A stretch of 64,000 nt of DNA from Ryuthela nishihirai (GCA_038380435.1 JAWZYU010000020.1:42998307-43062306), one strand, 5' to 3'. Positions 1 to 9,993 are shown, counted from the stretch's first letter. Made by a program: numbers and translations. Notes: generated from the sequence alone by a model not told the origin.

Positions 1-183
1 ATACGAACCCATGACTTCCTGTCCTTCGAAGCCATTCGAAGTTCTCAGGTTCTTATGCCATATATCTGAAAACAATTTTCCCACTAAAAATTATATCTGC
101 AATCGGTGTTTTCTGTGCTGTAGTTTCCATTTAACGTCGCTAATTCGTTCCTAAACGTTAAATGAAGAGCATTACATCAATAG

Positions 184-568
184 GGTTAGGTTGTTTTACC
201 TCTGAGCGGCACTTTTTTGCACACCATGGGCTAAATGGCCAGGTCACATGGACTCCGAAGGCTCAGAGAAGGTTGGGGGAGGGGACCCACTGGAACAGCT
301 GTTGGGAGACAGATGGTAGCCTCCCGTCAAGGCCATCCAACGTGTTCTTTAACGTGCACAGAGTATGGCTCTCCCGCACACGGGGCCACGGCTTAACGTC
401 CCATCCGACGGACGGCGGCCTTTCGAAGCCCATCGGTGTCCCCTACTGACCGTGGGCAGGGCGGGGAATTTTGCGGAGATAAATCTCAACGCTGACCCAG
501 CTGGGACTCGAACCTGGGAAGTACAGATTACGAGCCTGGCGCGCTACCGACTGAGCCACCCCCGCCCC
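184..568 (-). repeat. SINE-A, full-length copy
   Basis: This is a tRNA-derived SINE on the minus strand. Its head has an A box (TGGCTCAGTCGG) and a B box (GGTTCGAGTCC), near 500-560. The GC-rich body carries the block gacgttaagccgtgg and gcacgttaaagaa, and the 3' end is gaggtaaaacaacc plus a CCCAA-type tail at the left edge. The flanks ttacatcaatag (172-183) and ttacagcaatag (569-580) form a 12-bp TSD with one mismatch. The same unit recurs about 45 times in the window. The short reading frames seen across it are by-products of the shared sequence, not genes. Confidence 0.93.
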
Positions 569-580
569 TTACAGCAATAG

Positions 581-1066
581 GAATCAATAAGTTTTAACAG
601 GTTACGAGTACTCTGCTCAAAGCCACAAAGTGGCTATTTTGATTAAATCTGATCTCCCAAAGTATAAATCAAATATTCTTTATAAATAATAATAATGCTT
701 TATTTATTCCTTTAAAATCATATCACATAATAGTTATGTATGGTATTTTATGAATAGCAAAAATAATAACACCAATCACCAAAATAAAAAAGAAAAAGTA
801 ATGATATTAAGAAAATATATTAAAAAATCGAATTAGTAATGTCGGGAACCAAGGGGCACCTTATTCCAGTCCAGGTTTCGTGAACAAGTAAAATTTTTAA
901 TATGTGGCAAAACATACGTTGATTTTTATCCCTAGTGAAAACAATATTTCGGAATGTACGTACTGAACAACCATCTTTCTGATGTCTTTCGTCAAAATAT
1001 TTTGTAAACTCTATTTACTTAATTTCTCAAGCCATAACATGATATTGCTTATTATTATTCATCCTG
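581..1066. other. AT-rich stretch, no gene seen
   Basis: No recognisable coding region, RNA gene or repeat. The sequence is A/T-rich with short homopolymer runs. Confidence 0.6.
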
Positions 1067-1067
1067 T

Positions 1068-1238
1068 CAGTAGCGTACCCACTGAAGGGAGGGACAACAA
1101 CCCCCACCCCTCCCCTTGAGGGCTTCAATAAAGTATATTTTCTAATATTCTATGTAAGGATGTTCCCGAAAATCGGAGACTGAAGACCTCCCACTTCCCT
1201 CACACACACAAACCTCTTCCAATCTGGATACGCCAATG
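1068..1238. mobile_element. Possible hAT-like MITE
   Basis: The ends resemble imperfect terminal inverted repeats: cagtagcgtaccca on the left against cattggcgtatcca read from the right. This cagtggcgtaccca-like start is common in hAT elements. The interior has C-rich and polypurine runs and no coding capacity. No convincing 8-bp TSD was found, so the call is tentative. Confidence 0.35.
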
Positions 1239-1273
1239 TATTATTTTTTATTTTTAGAACATACTGACATCAC

Positions 1274-1317
1274 CAGGTTCGAGTCCCTATTTTGTCAGCG
1301 TTAAAGTTTTCTCCGTT
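1274..1317 (+). repeat. SINE-A head fragment
   Basis: A short stretch matching the SINE-A B box and the following block (ccaggttcgagtccc, then gtcagcgtt and ctccg). Nothing of the body remains. Confidence 0.4.
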
Positions 1318-1340
1318 GACACTCAACCTACCTTCAGCGA

Positions 1341-2092
1341 GAAGGGCAGAGGTGACTCAGTCGGTAACGCGGCAGACTCGTAATCTGCAGTTCCCAGCTT
1401 GGTTGGATTGGATTGTTTTACCTCTGAGCGGCACTTTTTTGCACACCATGGGCTAAATGGCCAGGCCAAAAGGACCCCGAAGGCTCAGAGAAGGTTTGGG
1501 GAGGGACCCACTGGAACAGCTGTTGGGAGACAGATGGTAGCCTCCCGTCAAGGCCATTCAGCGTGTTCTTTAACGTGCACAGGGTCTGGCTCTCCCGCAC
1601 ACGGGACCACGGCTTAACGTCCCATCCGACGGACGGCGGCCTTTTCAAGCCCATCGGTGTCCCCTACTGACCGTGGGCAGGGCGGGGAGTTATGCGGAGA
1701 TAAATCTCAACGCTGACCCAGCTGGACTCGAACCTGGGAACTACAGATTACGAGCCTGGCGCGCTACCGACTGAGCCACCCCCCGCCCTTCCCAGCTTGG
1801 AGTCAAGCCTGGGCTAACGTTGAGATATCTCCACTATACTTCTCGCCCTGCCGTCGGTCAGTAGGAAACATCTATGGGTTTGGAAAAGTCGCCGCACATC
1901 GGATGGAACGTTAAGCCGTGGTTCCGTGTGCGGGAAAGCCCTACCCTTTGCACGATGAAGAATACGCTGGATGTCCTTGACCGAAGGCTACCATCTGTCT
2001 TTAGATCTCTGCCAATCCAGATCACAAGGCTACCATCTGTCATTGTGCGTCAATGTGCGCAAAAATGTGCGCTCAGCGGTAAAACAACCCAA
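1341..2092 (+). repeat. SINE-A, old copy split by a younger SINE-A
   Basis: Plus-strand SINE-A whose head (A box near 1352) runs to 1402 and resumes at 1789. A complete minus-strand SINE-A occupies the gap. The rest continues through the gttaagccgtgg block near 1910 to the gcggtaaaacaaccc end near 2090. It is clearly more diverged than the inserted copy and has a local duplication of the gctaccatctgtc segment near 2010-2040. Confidence 0.85.
1403..1788 (-). repeat. SINE-A, full copy nested in another SINE-A
   Basis: Minus-strand, close to the family consensus. It is flanked by a perfect 12-bp TSD, ttcccagcttgg, at 1391-1402 and 1789-1800. The target is the B-box region of an older plus-strand SINE-A. 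Confidence 0.93.
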
Positions 2093-2496
2093 TCTTCATT
2101 GAGAAAGAAGTTGCAGATAGACTTGTAAAAGTTAAATGGGATTAACCTTGACCCCATGTACAGGAGAGCACTATGTTCAGTAAAGAAATGGTCTCTTCGT
2201 AGATGACCAGTGGAGTACCTTCTCTTACCTAGACCTAATCCCTTGATGTCCTTGTGATCCGACAATTTCAATCTGCAATATTTCTTGCACACAACTGGAA
2301 TGAAAAAGATTCATTCAGTGGTACAACAATTCAGCCCAACTCGCTAAGAGACAAAAATTGATTTGCTGCCTACCGGAAAAGAAAAGGGGTCGTGATTGAA
2401 GAAATTACCCACTGCATACGGAATTTCTTGTTGCTCATGGTCATTCACCATCTCAATCTGAAATTGTAAAAAAGTGACTTAAGTTTACTTCATTTC
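2093..2496. other. Unassigned stretch
   Basis: No gene, RNA or known repeat recognised. The short open frames lack coding character. Confidence 0.5.
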
Positions 2497-2509
2497 AGGA
2501 TCAAACCTT

Positions 2510-2903
2510 GGGGTGGGGGTGGCTCAGTCGGTAGCGCGCCAGGCTCGTAATCTATAGTTCCCAGGTTCGAGTCCCAGCTGGGTCAACGTTGAGATTTATC
2601 TCCGCAAAATTCCCCGCCCTGCCCACGGTCAGTAGGGGACGCCGATGGGCTTGGAAAGGCCGCCGCCCGTCGGATTGGACGTTAAGCCGTGACCCCGTGT
2701 GCGGGAGAGACATACCCTGTGCACGTTAAAGAACACGCTGGATGGCCTTGACGGGAGGCTACCATCTGTCTCCCAACAGCTGTTCCAGTGGGTCCCCTCT
2801 CCCAACCTTCTCTCAACCTTCGGGGTCCATATGACCTGGCCATTTAACCCATGGTGTGCAAAAAAGTGCCGCTCAGAGGTAAAACAACCCACAACCCAAC
2901 CCA
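2510..2903 (+). repeat. SINE-A, full-length copy
   Basis: Complete from the ggggtggctcagtcgg head to a caacccacaacccaaccc tail. Perfect 13-bp TSD aggatcaaacctt at 2497-2509 and 2904-2916. The tail shows the C/A-rich short-repeat end typical of this family, not poly(A). Confidence 0.94.
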
Positions 2904-2916
2904 AGGATCAAACCTT

Positions 2917-3516
2917 TGTCACCCAATTAAATTCACGCCTAACGACACGCTCTAATTCTCACAGCGAGTAACTTCACACAAGGTGCAAATTATGCCCATC
3001 TTTGTTTAGTTTCTTGATTGATAATCCAAAGAGAACTTCTCTGAAAACAGAGACTTTAAGAAAGTCCAATAACGTTAAAACACCTGAGAGGTGTTATGCT
3101 AATTATTCAGCCTTATCATTAACGAAGCTCTGAAGATTTGTTCTTTTATTAGCAATATTGACGAAGACAGTCTGTTCGGTAATCAGTGCAGAAAAGTGAT
3201 TAAAAATAATCAGGTGATTCATCCTTCCGTCCTTTTGAATGGACGAGTATTCATCAAGTTTCTAACCATAATTATACCGCATTGAATTACTAACGATGAG
3301 CTAGTTGAAGTAAATAAGGAAACCATCGTCGAACTTGGAAAATTCTTCTAAGTACTGTTAGACTCTAGGAATTGAATCCGAAGATTAAACTGAAGCATCA
3401 CCACAGCTTAATAATCCCTTTCTCCGTTTGATAGGAGAGAGTGTGCTGGATGGTAATGACGACGCTTTTACATTTTTGAATAAAGAAGCTTAAGATCTGT
3501 CTTCAAGAATTATATC
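2917..3516. other. Unassigned stretch
   Basis: Nothing recognisable: no long frame, no tRNA-like segment and no clear repeat. Confidence 0.5.
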
Positions 3517-3684
3517 TCAGAGTTTAGTTAGGAGTGGAGAGATTCGTCCAAGTAGTTGTGGAGAACTTCTGAGCATCGCTTTCTGTAAACAGAGGTGGTC
3601 TGAGGTAGTAGTGTTGTTTGCGTGCAGGATTGGCAGATTAGCTATGAGAATTGTGAAGAGGATGAATGAGCACAGGTCCATCAT
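3517..3684 (-). CDS. Hypothetical small ORF, possible signal peptide
   Basis: A short frame starting MMDLCSFILFTILIANLP has a hydrophobic run of about 15 residues followed by HANNTTTSDHLC, which resembles a signal peptide with a cleavage region and an N-glycosylation-type motif. It ends after about 55 residues. There is no recognisable domain, promoter or splice context. A chance ORF in a repeat-rich region is at least as likely as a real exon. The start was taken at the first of two consecutive Met codons nearest the hydrophobic run. Confidence 0.15.
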   Translation of the reverse strand: MMDLCSFILFTILIANLPILHANNTTTSDHLCLQKAMLRSSPQLLGRISPLLTKL

Positions 3685-3708
3685 GTATTTCAGTTCATTA
3701 TTCACTTA

Positions 3709-3910
3709 CAGAAAATGACTATGAGGTGAACGGCAGGCGATGGCAACAACTAGAAACAGATGGGTTCGATAAGCGAAAAATTCTGAACCTTTGTTACGCA
3801 GGCAAGAGGAGGAGGAGGAGTTATAAACAAATAGAATATTGTTTTTATCAGTTCGAATTTATTTAACTCAATTCGAAATGATAGAAACAATATTCTGTTT
3901 GTTTAGTATT
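3709..3910 (+). repeat. Diverged direct repeat, copy 1
   Basis: A segment beginning near gactatgaggtgaac shares patchy but extended similarity with 4571-4760. Both include ggcaacaact.gaaacagatgggtt, a gat.ag..aaatt stretch and a caggcaaga block. The two copies flank a pair of joined SINE-A copies. The unit matches no family I know. Confidence 0.55.
3824..3905. repeat. Inverted repeat / hairpin
   Basis: Arms of about 36 bp (3824-3859 and 3870-3905) surround a 10-base loop. In the inner 26 bp, 24 positions pair (gaatattgtttttatca against tgatagaaacaatattc). It lies at the right end of the diverged direct repeat and seems absent from the second copy. Confidence 0.7.
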
Positions 3911-3943
3911 TTAATGGCAAAGATGCTGTATTATCACGTATGA

Positions 3944-4244
3944 ACTATTTGGGTTATTTTACTTCTGAGCGGCACTTGTTTGCACACCATGGGCTAAATG
4001 GCCAGGCCACAAGGACCCCGAAAGCTCAGAGAAGGTTGGGGGAGGGGACTCACTGGAACAGCTGTTGGGAGACAGATGGTAGCCTCCCGTCAAGGTCATC
4101 CAGCGTGTTCTTTAACGTGCACAAGGTATGGCTTTCCCGCACACGGTGCCACGGCTTAACGTCCCATCCGACGGACGGCGACCTTTACAAACCCATCGGT
4201 GTACCCTACTGACCGTGGGTAGGGCGGGGAGTTTTGCGGAGATA
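3944..4244 (-). repeat. SINE-A, 5'-truncated
   Basis: Minus-strand body and 3' end, from the ttgggttattttacttctgagcgg region to gttttgcggagataa. The tRNA head is missing, and the sequence runs straight into a second minus-strand SINE-A at 4247. No TSD is evident, so recombination between two SINEs is a plausible origin. Confidence 0.85.
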
Positions 4245-4246
4245 AC

Positions 4247-4562
4247 ACAGTGGGAAGGTCACAAGGACTCTGAGAAAGTTGGGAAAGAGGATCCACTGAA
4301 CAGCTGTTACGAGACAGATGAAAGCCTCCCTTCATAGCCATCCAGTGTGTTATTTAACGTGCACAGGGTATGGCTCTTTTGCACACGAGACCACGGCTTA
4401 ACGTCTCTTCCGACGGACAGTGGCTTTTACAAGCCCTTACTCACCGAAGGCAGAACCAGGGTTAGCGGAGAAAATTCTCTAAAGCAGGCCAGTTGGGACT
4501 CTGATTTGAGAACATCAGATTACGAGCCTGGCGTGCTACCGACTGAGCTACCTTCCGTTCCC
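4247..4562 (-). repeat. SINE-A, diverged, lacking the 3' end
   Basis: Older minus-strand copy. It starts inside the body (cacagtggg...aggtcacaagg) and runs to a recognisable tRNA-like head near 4525-4555. The 3' terminal 30-40 bases are replaced by the neighbouring SINE-A. Confidence 0.8.
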
Positions 4563-4570
4563 TATGAATT

Positions 4571-4760
4571 GTATTTCCAGCAAATGGTTATGAGATGAAA
4601 AGCAAGCAGTTGGCAACAACTCGAAACAGATGGGTTGGATAGAAGAGAAATTATGCAACCTTGGTCTGTTGGCTCTGTAGTTACACAGGCAAGAGCAGTA
4701 GACATGCAGATCACTGAGTTCAGAATGACAGAAACAGTATAAATTAAGTATCTTAGATGC
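4571..4760 (+). repeat. Diverged direct repeat, copy 2
   Basis: Counterpart of 3709-3910, with shared blocks ggcaacaactcgaaacagatgggtt and ttcagaatgacagaaaca. It lacks the long hairpin of copy 1. Confidence 0.5.
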
Positions 4761-4823
4761 AAGGATGTTAAATTTACAATACCGGAATCATTGATTAATA
4801 TTTCGCAAAAATGTAGTCTAGAG

Positions 4824-5032
4824 CAAGGGTTCTCAACGTGGGGTACGCGATAAAATTTTTTGGGGTACACCGTGAGAGCTCAAAAATTGTTAGATCAAGT
4901 AACAAAACATATGTTTTATTTTATTCCCATTGTTATACTATAACTATAATTTTATCTATCTATACAAGGGGTACGCCAGTTACATGCACATTTTCAAGGG
5001 GTACATGAAGCATACAAGGTTGAGAACCACTG
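4824..5032. mobile_element. hAT-type MITE with 8-bp TSD
   Basis: A 209-bp non-autonomous element. Its terminal inverted repeats are of the form caagggttctcaacgtgggg / ggttgagaaccactg, the widespread 'caggggttctcaacc' hAT terminus. The 8-bp flanks gtctagag (4816-4823) and gtcttgag (5033-5040) differ at one position, matching the hAT TSD length. The interior is AT-rich and repeats the ggggtac motif; there is no coding capacity. Confidence 0.85.
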
Positions 5033-5200
5033 GTCTTGAGAAAGGCTAATTTTAAGAGGTTGGGATATTTTAAAATTGAATGAAATCGCAAATGATTTTA
5101 AATCACGAAAGCTAAAAAGAATTTTAAGGACTGAGATGTATTTCATAAGGAATTTCCTTCCTCCCATACATCAGCAATTACGAGCGTAATCTTCAGTTTG

Positions 5201-5524
5201 CGCCAGCGTTGAAATTTATCTCTGTTAATCCCCACCACAGCTCTCAGTGATGAAGCTGATACGGATAGGTTTGGAAAGGCCACCGTCCGTCGGATTGGAC
5301 GTTACGCCAATCACGGTTGTGTGTGCATGAAAGAGAGTGAAAGAGCTATACCCTTTGCATGTAAAGAGCAGGCTGGAGAACTTGATTCGAGCCTATCTAC
5401 CTACTAACAGCTATCGCATGAATCTCCGCTCTCAATTATTACGAGATTTTGTGGTTATTGTGACCTGGCCATTTAGCCCATTGTGTGCAAAAAAAGTATT
5501 ATTCAGAAGTAAAAGAACTCAGCC
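5201..5524 (+). repeat. SINE-A, old degenerate copy
   Basis: Plus-strand remnant recognised by gcgttgaaatttatctc, the ggtttggaaaggccaccgtccgtcgg block and the end gtgacctggccatttagccca...gcaaaaaaagta. The head is lost and the middle is much diverged. Confidence 0.8.
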
Positions 5525-5976
5525 ATACATCAATAAATTTATCTCTTAAAATAATATAGGTAAGCAATTTATTCTGTTCAATTAATTCAATTGTAAGGAG
5601 GAAATATTTTTAGCGAAATGTTTGATGCATTTTTTGATATGTCAAAGCGTAAAGTTTCAATGACTGATCTGACGGGAAAAATACGAAAACAAAATGCTCT
5701 CTGCTCTTTTCATTCAATATGTGGACTGCTACTTTCTGCTGTGATTTAACTCTGATTTTCAAACGTCAAAAGCATTCGACAGTTCCCAGACATTTAGCTG
5801 ACATTAAGTGAACAAGCGAATGACAGATCAGGGGATATAAGATACGTAAATTCTCGATGTGATAGACAGCTGATTTCATTCTGTATTTTATTTCGTTTCC
5901 GATTCGGTGATGCTTGAAGCGAAGTGGATTAAATTATGATAATGACACACGAAAAAAAAATCAGTCATTTAAAACG
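5525..5976. other. AT-rich stretch, no gene seen
   Basis: No coding or RNA feature recognised. Confidence 0.5.
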
Positions 5977-5988
5977 GAATTTAGAAAG

Positions 5989-6372
5989 ATTGGGTTGTTT
6001 TACCTCTGAGCGGCCTTTTTTGCACACCGTGGGCTAAATGGCCAGGTCACAAGGACCCCGAAGGCTCAGAGAAGGTTGGGGGAGGGGACCCACTGGAACA
6101 GCTGTTGGGAGACAGATGGTAGCCTCCCGTCAAGGCCATCCAGCGTGTTCTTTAACGTGCACAGGGTATGGCTCTCCCGCACACGGGGCCACGGCTTAAC
6201 GTCCCATCCGACGGACGGCGGCCTTTCCAAGCCCATCGGTGTCCCCTACTGATCGTGGGCAGGGCGGGGAATTTTGCGGAGATAAATCTCAACGCTGACC
6301 CAGCTGGGACTCGAACCTGGGAACTACAGATTACGAGCCTGGCGCGCTACCGACTGAGCTACCCCCGCCCCA
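5989..6372 (-). repeat. SINE-A, full-length young copy
   Basis: Near-consensus minus-strand copy with a perfect 12-bp TSD, gaatttagaaag, at 5977-5988 and 6373-6384. Confidence 0.95.
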
Positions 6373-6384
6373 GAATTTAGAAAG

Positions 6385-7313
6385 GAAAAAAGATTAATTA
6401 CATTAAAGAAGGATGAAGAATATTTATGTTTGTTGCGTAAACTGGAAGGAACTGAAACAAAAGACATAATATCTTGTTCCCTTTCAGAAAGGTATCGGAG
6501 ATAATTCCCATGCCATTATGGTGTATTTTTCGTTCAGTTGTTTCAATTCGGTGATTAAACGGTAGAGTTTAAATTCTGTATATTGAAATTGGAAATGTAA
6601 ATTAATTGTCGTTTCACAGAGGAAAAGAGCGTTCGATTTTGGTAAAATCCCTTCCCTAGAAAAAATCTCTCTATCATCGACTCTATCATCTTCCCTACAC
6701 ATTAAAAATGATAAGAAATGCCTACAACTTCAGTATATATGATAGGCCTCATAATGCATTTTCTTTTAGAAGTTTGGAATTTATACGAACATACCTAAAT
6801 CTTATGCACTGTCTTACCAAAATATTAGAGAAATTTTACATTATGTTAATGGGAACCTTTGAAGTTTTATAACTTCTAAAATATGCATTTAATGGAAAAA
6901 TGTGACTGGAGATAAATTAAACGTCATAATCAAATCTATATAAAATCTCTATTTGCAGCAATAGTGTTTCAATATTTTAAGAGTTACGGAACCTAAAATA
7001 TTTCACAACATTAATGCTTCGTAAGAATTTACCTTAGAAATTAAAACTTAAATAATGAACGTTGTTGCAAACCACTTAATAAAATAAATATGCATTTAAG
7101 TAGTTTGCGTAATGATTATTTCAATATTATACAATTATAAATGCTTTTTATAAAACAAGATAATTTATTGTTAAAAATTCCAGTTTCCACACAGAATATT
7201 GTTTAAAATCGAGATTTAGAGTTATGATCTTTATCTTATTTTCTCACATATTTCCATTAAATGTATATTTTAGAAGCTATAGAGCTTCGAAATTAGATTT
7301 CCATTGACATATA
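6385..7313. other. AT-rich stretch, no gene seen
   Basis: Very A/T-rich. No coding frame or repeat recognised. A pyrimidine-rich run ending in ttttag near 7272 could be a splice acceptor for the frame that follows, but nothing else supports this. Confidence 0.45.
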
Positions 7314-7526
7314 GTGAAAATTTCTAGCATTTTGGTTGGTAGGTGTACATGTGATATGCCCTATAAGGAGCCTCTTTTGGGAGTACATATTATAATATCA
7401 TACAGGGAAAAAAGATTATTATCAGTCTGTCTACTGGCTGGAAATGAAAGAGTTACACAGAACAATCATAGCTGTCAGGGTCACAATCCTGAATGGAAAG
7501 ATATATTTCAATTTTCTTTCAAATAG
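7314..7526 (+). pseudogene. C2-domain-like exon fragment (doubtful)
   Basis: The frame contains LLGVHIIISYREKRLLSVCL and then GHNPEWKDIFQFSF. The first resembles the opening strands of C2 domains (G-x-hydrophobic-Y...L.V.V), and the second resembles the common NPxWxExFxFxF strand. The intervening segment is short and lacks the usual SDPYVK and calcium-binding aspartates. The frame ends at a stop with no splice donor nearby. It could be a degraded exon, an unusual exon or chance resemblance. Confidence 0.22.
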
Positions 7527-7827
7527 AAAAACTGAACCCAATTTTTGTTAGAAACAAATATTCAGAATTTTCCGTAAAAACATTTAAATTAAGAAGTTTT
7601 CAAATGTATCTTATTGCAGATTAAACGGGTCTTCGGTAAACGGAAACCTCCTTAAAAAAATATCATTGGAATAATGTGCGCTGAATTAATTATGAATGTT
7701 GCACTAAATAATTCTTTTTCACTAAATAAACTAATTACTTATTTGCATACAAAAGGAATTAAATTATCTCTTAATTATCCCAAATGTCCCAGACGTCTAA
7801 ATAGGAGACTGTAGTGATTCATGAATA

Positions 7828-8123
7828 TTTAGCTGAAAAAATTGAGTTTTGCCTTCAGTGGGACTCGAACCCCCATCTCCTGAATTCATGTCGTGTTCTA
7901 ATCATTAATTATCAGCGGTTTTCTCCGCTAATTGTGTTGATTAACTCTTCCTGATTTATTTTTTCGCTCTTGTCGTCCTGTAGGGAAGGTTTATAGTCAC
8001 AATTAACTGAGAAAGAATTAGCAGCTGATAATTTTATGATTAGAACACTTAACACGTTTTTAGGAGACGTGGGTTTGATTCCCACTCAGGGAAAGACCAG
8101 TTATTTTTCAGCCAACTAACTAT
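7828..8123. mobile_element. Foldback element with tRNA-like arms
   Basis: The left arm (about 7828-7916) and right arm (about 8024-8123) are imperfect inverted copies of each other. Each carries a B-box-like core (tgggactcgaaccc on the left; gggtttgattcccac on the right, other orientation), an aggagacgtggg-like block and a shared tgattagaacac segment. The spacer is about 107 bp. It resembles a foldback MITE, or two tRNA-derived copies head to head. Neither arm forms a convincing functional tRNA. Confidence 0.6.
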
Positions 8124-8184
8124 TCACGAGTTATTATGATACATACTGTATACAGGATATGTGCTACTATGTAATGCTCCATAT

Positions 8185-8548
8185 TGGGTCGTTGCTCTGA
8201 GCAGCGTTTTTGTCCACACAAAGGGCTAATTTGTCAGGTCATAAACACCCAGAGGCGTGTATCTGGTTTGAGTACGAAATCCGTTGAACAGCTGTCAGGA
8301 GACATATAGTACAGGAGATATATAGTAGCCTCCTGTCAAGTCCATTCATTCTGTTTTTAACGTCCACAGGGTATGGCTCTCCCACACACGGAACGAAGGC
8401 TTAACGCCTAATCCGACGGACAACGGCCTAGTTCTCCTTTCTGATACTGAGGGAGGAAGATTGGCAGAGATAAATCTCAAAGCAGGCACAGTTGGGATTC
8501 TAACCTGGGAATATCAGACTACGAGCCTAACGCGCTAACCACGTCGGC
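8185..8548 (-). repeat. SINE-A, old degenerate copy
   Basis: Minus-strand copy recognised by ttgctctgagcagcg, the ccacagggtatggctctccc block and a decayed head near 8500-8545. It carries a local duplication near 8305-8330 (gacatatagta / gagatatatagta). It abuts SINE-B. Confidence 0.8.
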
Positions 8549-8550
8549 CT

Positions 8551-8750
8551 ATCCATTTGTAGGGTAATAATCTAAGGGACCTGGGTTCGAGTCCCGGGTA
8601 AGGCATGGACGTTTGTGTCGTTTTTTCTGCTGAGGTCCTGCCATCCTCTCAGACCTTCTACTATGGCATATAAACTGACAAGCTCCTGTCAGACCTCTGT
8701 GGCAAGCAGCTGCTTGAGGGGGTATTTATTTTTTTTATTTATATATTTCA
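8551..8750 (+). repeat. SINE-B copy
   Basis: Second tRNA-derived SINE family, about 195 bp. The head has a perfect B box (gggttcgagtcccgggtaaggcatgg), but its A box is decayed here. The body reads gctgaggtcctgccatcctctcagacc...gctcctgtcagacctctg...aagcagctgcttgagggggtatt and ends in a T-rich tail. It matches 56845-57039 on the other strand. Confidence 0.85.
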
Positions 8751-8783
8751 TCCAACCAAGTTCAGACAGTTATGGCATAGTGG

Positions 8784-9525
8784 GTCGTGCCCCATCATAC
8801 TGAAAGAAAACACTGCGGTAACGTGCTATGGGTATGTCCTCTAAACAAGGCACCAAAATGACATTTAGCATTTGCAAATAAGAATCGCCGGTGACAGTGT
8901 CGGTATAAAAGTAAGGTCTTATGATGTCACCATGAATTGCACACCAGATACCATGAGATCGTCCTGTACGTGTGCGTCTTCAACCCAATATGATTGTGTC
9001 GCAGCCCAGTAGCGACAAATGTAACGGTGCAAGTTTGTTTCATCGCTGAAGATTATGTCAGCCGGGAGAGAGAGTTGTTTTTGAAGATTTTCTACTGCCC
9101 AATCACAGAACAGCTCTCTGCGGTTCATGTCGTCCTGTTACAACTCCAGTACCATTTGTATGGATGGAACCTGTTTCTTTTGAGGATTCTGGATACAGAT
9201 GATTTTCAAATTCCAACCTCCTGTGCAGTTTTTCTTAAAGACCAGCAAGGGCTAACTACCACTTTAGCCAGAACATTTACAGAGTGCCCTTCATTGTAGT
9301 ACTACTTGGAGGGCTGGTCGGACGGTATCTGTCACCGAACCAGTCTCCTCCACTCTCTTCAGAATATTACTGGCGGATATGTGACATGGCTTTGGCTTGT
9401 CTGGATGTAGCCTGTGAAATTTCTCGAATGCTTCTCGCTGACTTTTTCCAGCAACATGAAAAGTACCAATATACTTTCTCCTGTTATGTGAGACGACATA
9501 TCGTTACTCTGTCATTCATCAACAT
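8784..9525 (-). pseudogene. DUF4817-type mariner/Tc transposase relic
   Basis: Minus-strand remains of a transposase whose frame is restored only by several shifts. Upstream pieces read AGKSQREAFEKFHRLHPDKP and ILKRVEETGSVTD, matching the helix-turn-helix (DUF4817-like) N-terminus. The central piece includes FCDWAVENLQK and IIFSDETNLH, the region of the first catalytic Asp, then CRYWAA. Near 8790-8819 FFQYDGARP marks the second catalytic Asp region. The third acidic region is missing, as SINE-B begins just beyond. No inverted repeats were identified. It is a dead copy. Confidence 0.75.
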
Positions 9526-9601
9526 GTCGACTCATCTGAAACAACAAATAAGAACACATTAGAGTTATTTTTACTTATGACCATGTATAGGAACGTATGG
9601 G

Positions 9602-9993
9602 TTGTTGTTGTGGGTTGTTTTACCTCTGAGCGGCACTTTTTTGCACACCATGGGTTAAATGGCCAGGTCACATGGACCCCGAAGGCTCAGAGAAGGTTGG
9701 GGGAGGGGACCCACTGGAACAGCTGTTGAGAGACAGATGGTAGTCTCCCGTCAAGGCCATCCAGCGTGTTCTTTAACGTGCACAGGGTATGGCTCTCCCG
9801 CACACGGGGCCACGGCTTAACGTCCCATCCGACGGACGGCGGCCTTTCCAAGCCCATCGGTGTCCCCTACTGACCGTGGGCAGGGCGGGGAATTTTGCGG
9901 AGATAAATCTCAACGCTGACCCAGCTGGGACTCGAACCTGGGAACTACAGATTACGAGCCTGGCGCGCTACCGACTGAGCCACCCCCGCCCCC
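9602..9993 (-). repeat. SINE-A, full-length young copy
   Basis: Near-consensus copy with a perfect 13-bp TSD, aggaacgtatggg, at 9589-9601 and 9994-10006. The sense 3' tail is ccacaacaacaa rather than CCCAA, so the tail varies between copies. Confidence 0.95.

Noticed and set aside
184..449. A recurring ~87-residue frame opening near MGCFTSERHFFAHHGLNGQ, seen in at least a dozen places on either strand
   Set aside because: It always lies antisense across SINE-A. It is open because the SINE is GC-rich and the copies are similar, not because it is selected. Many copies break it, and it has no promoter or separate context.
500..560. tRNA gene calls on SINE-A and SINE-B heads
   Set aside because: A and B boxes are good, but the acceptor and T-arm pairing is poor in SINE-A, and every head is joined to a SINE body. 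They are SINE promoters, not tRNA genes.
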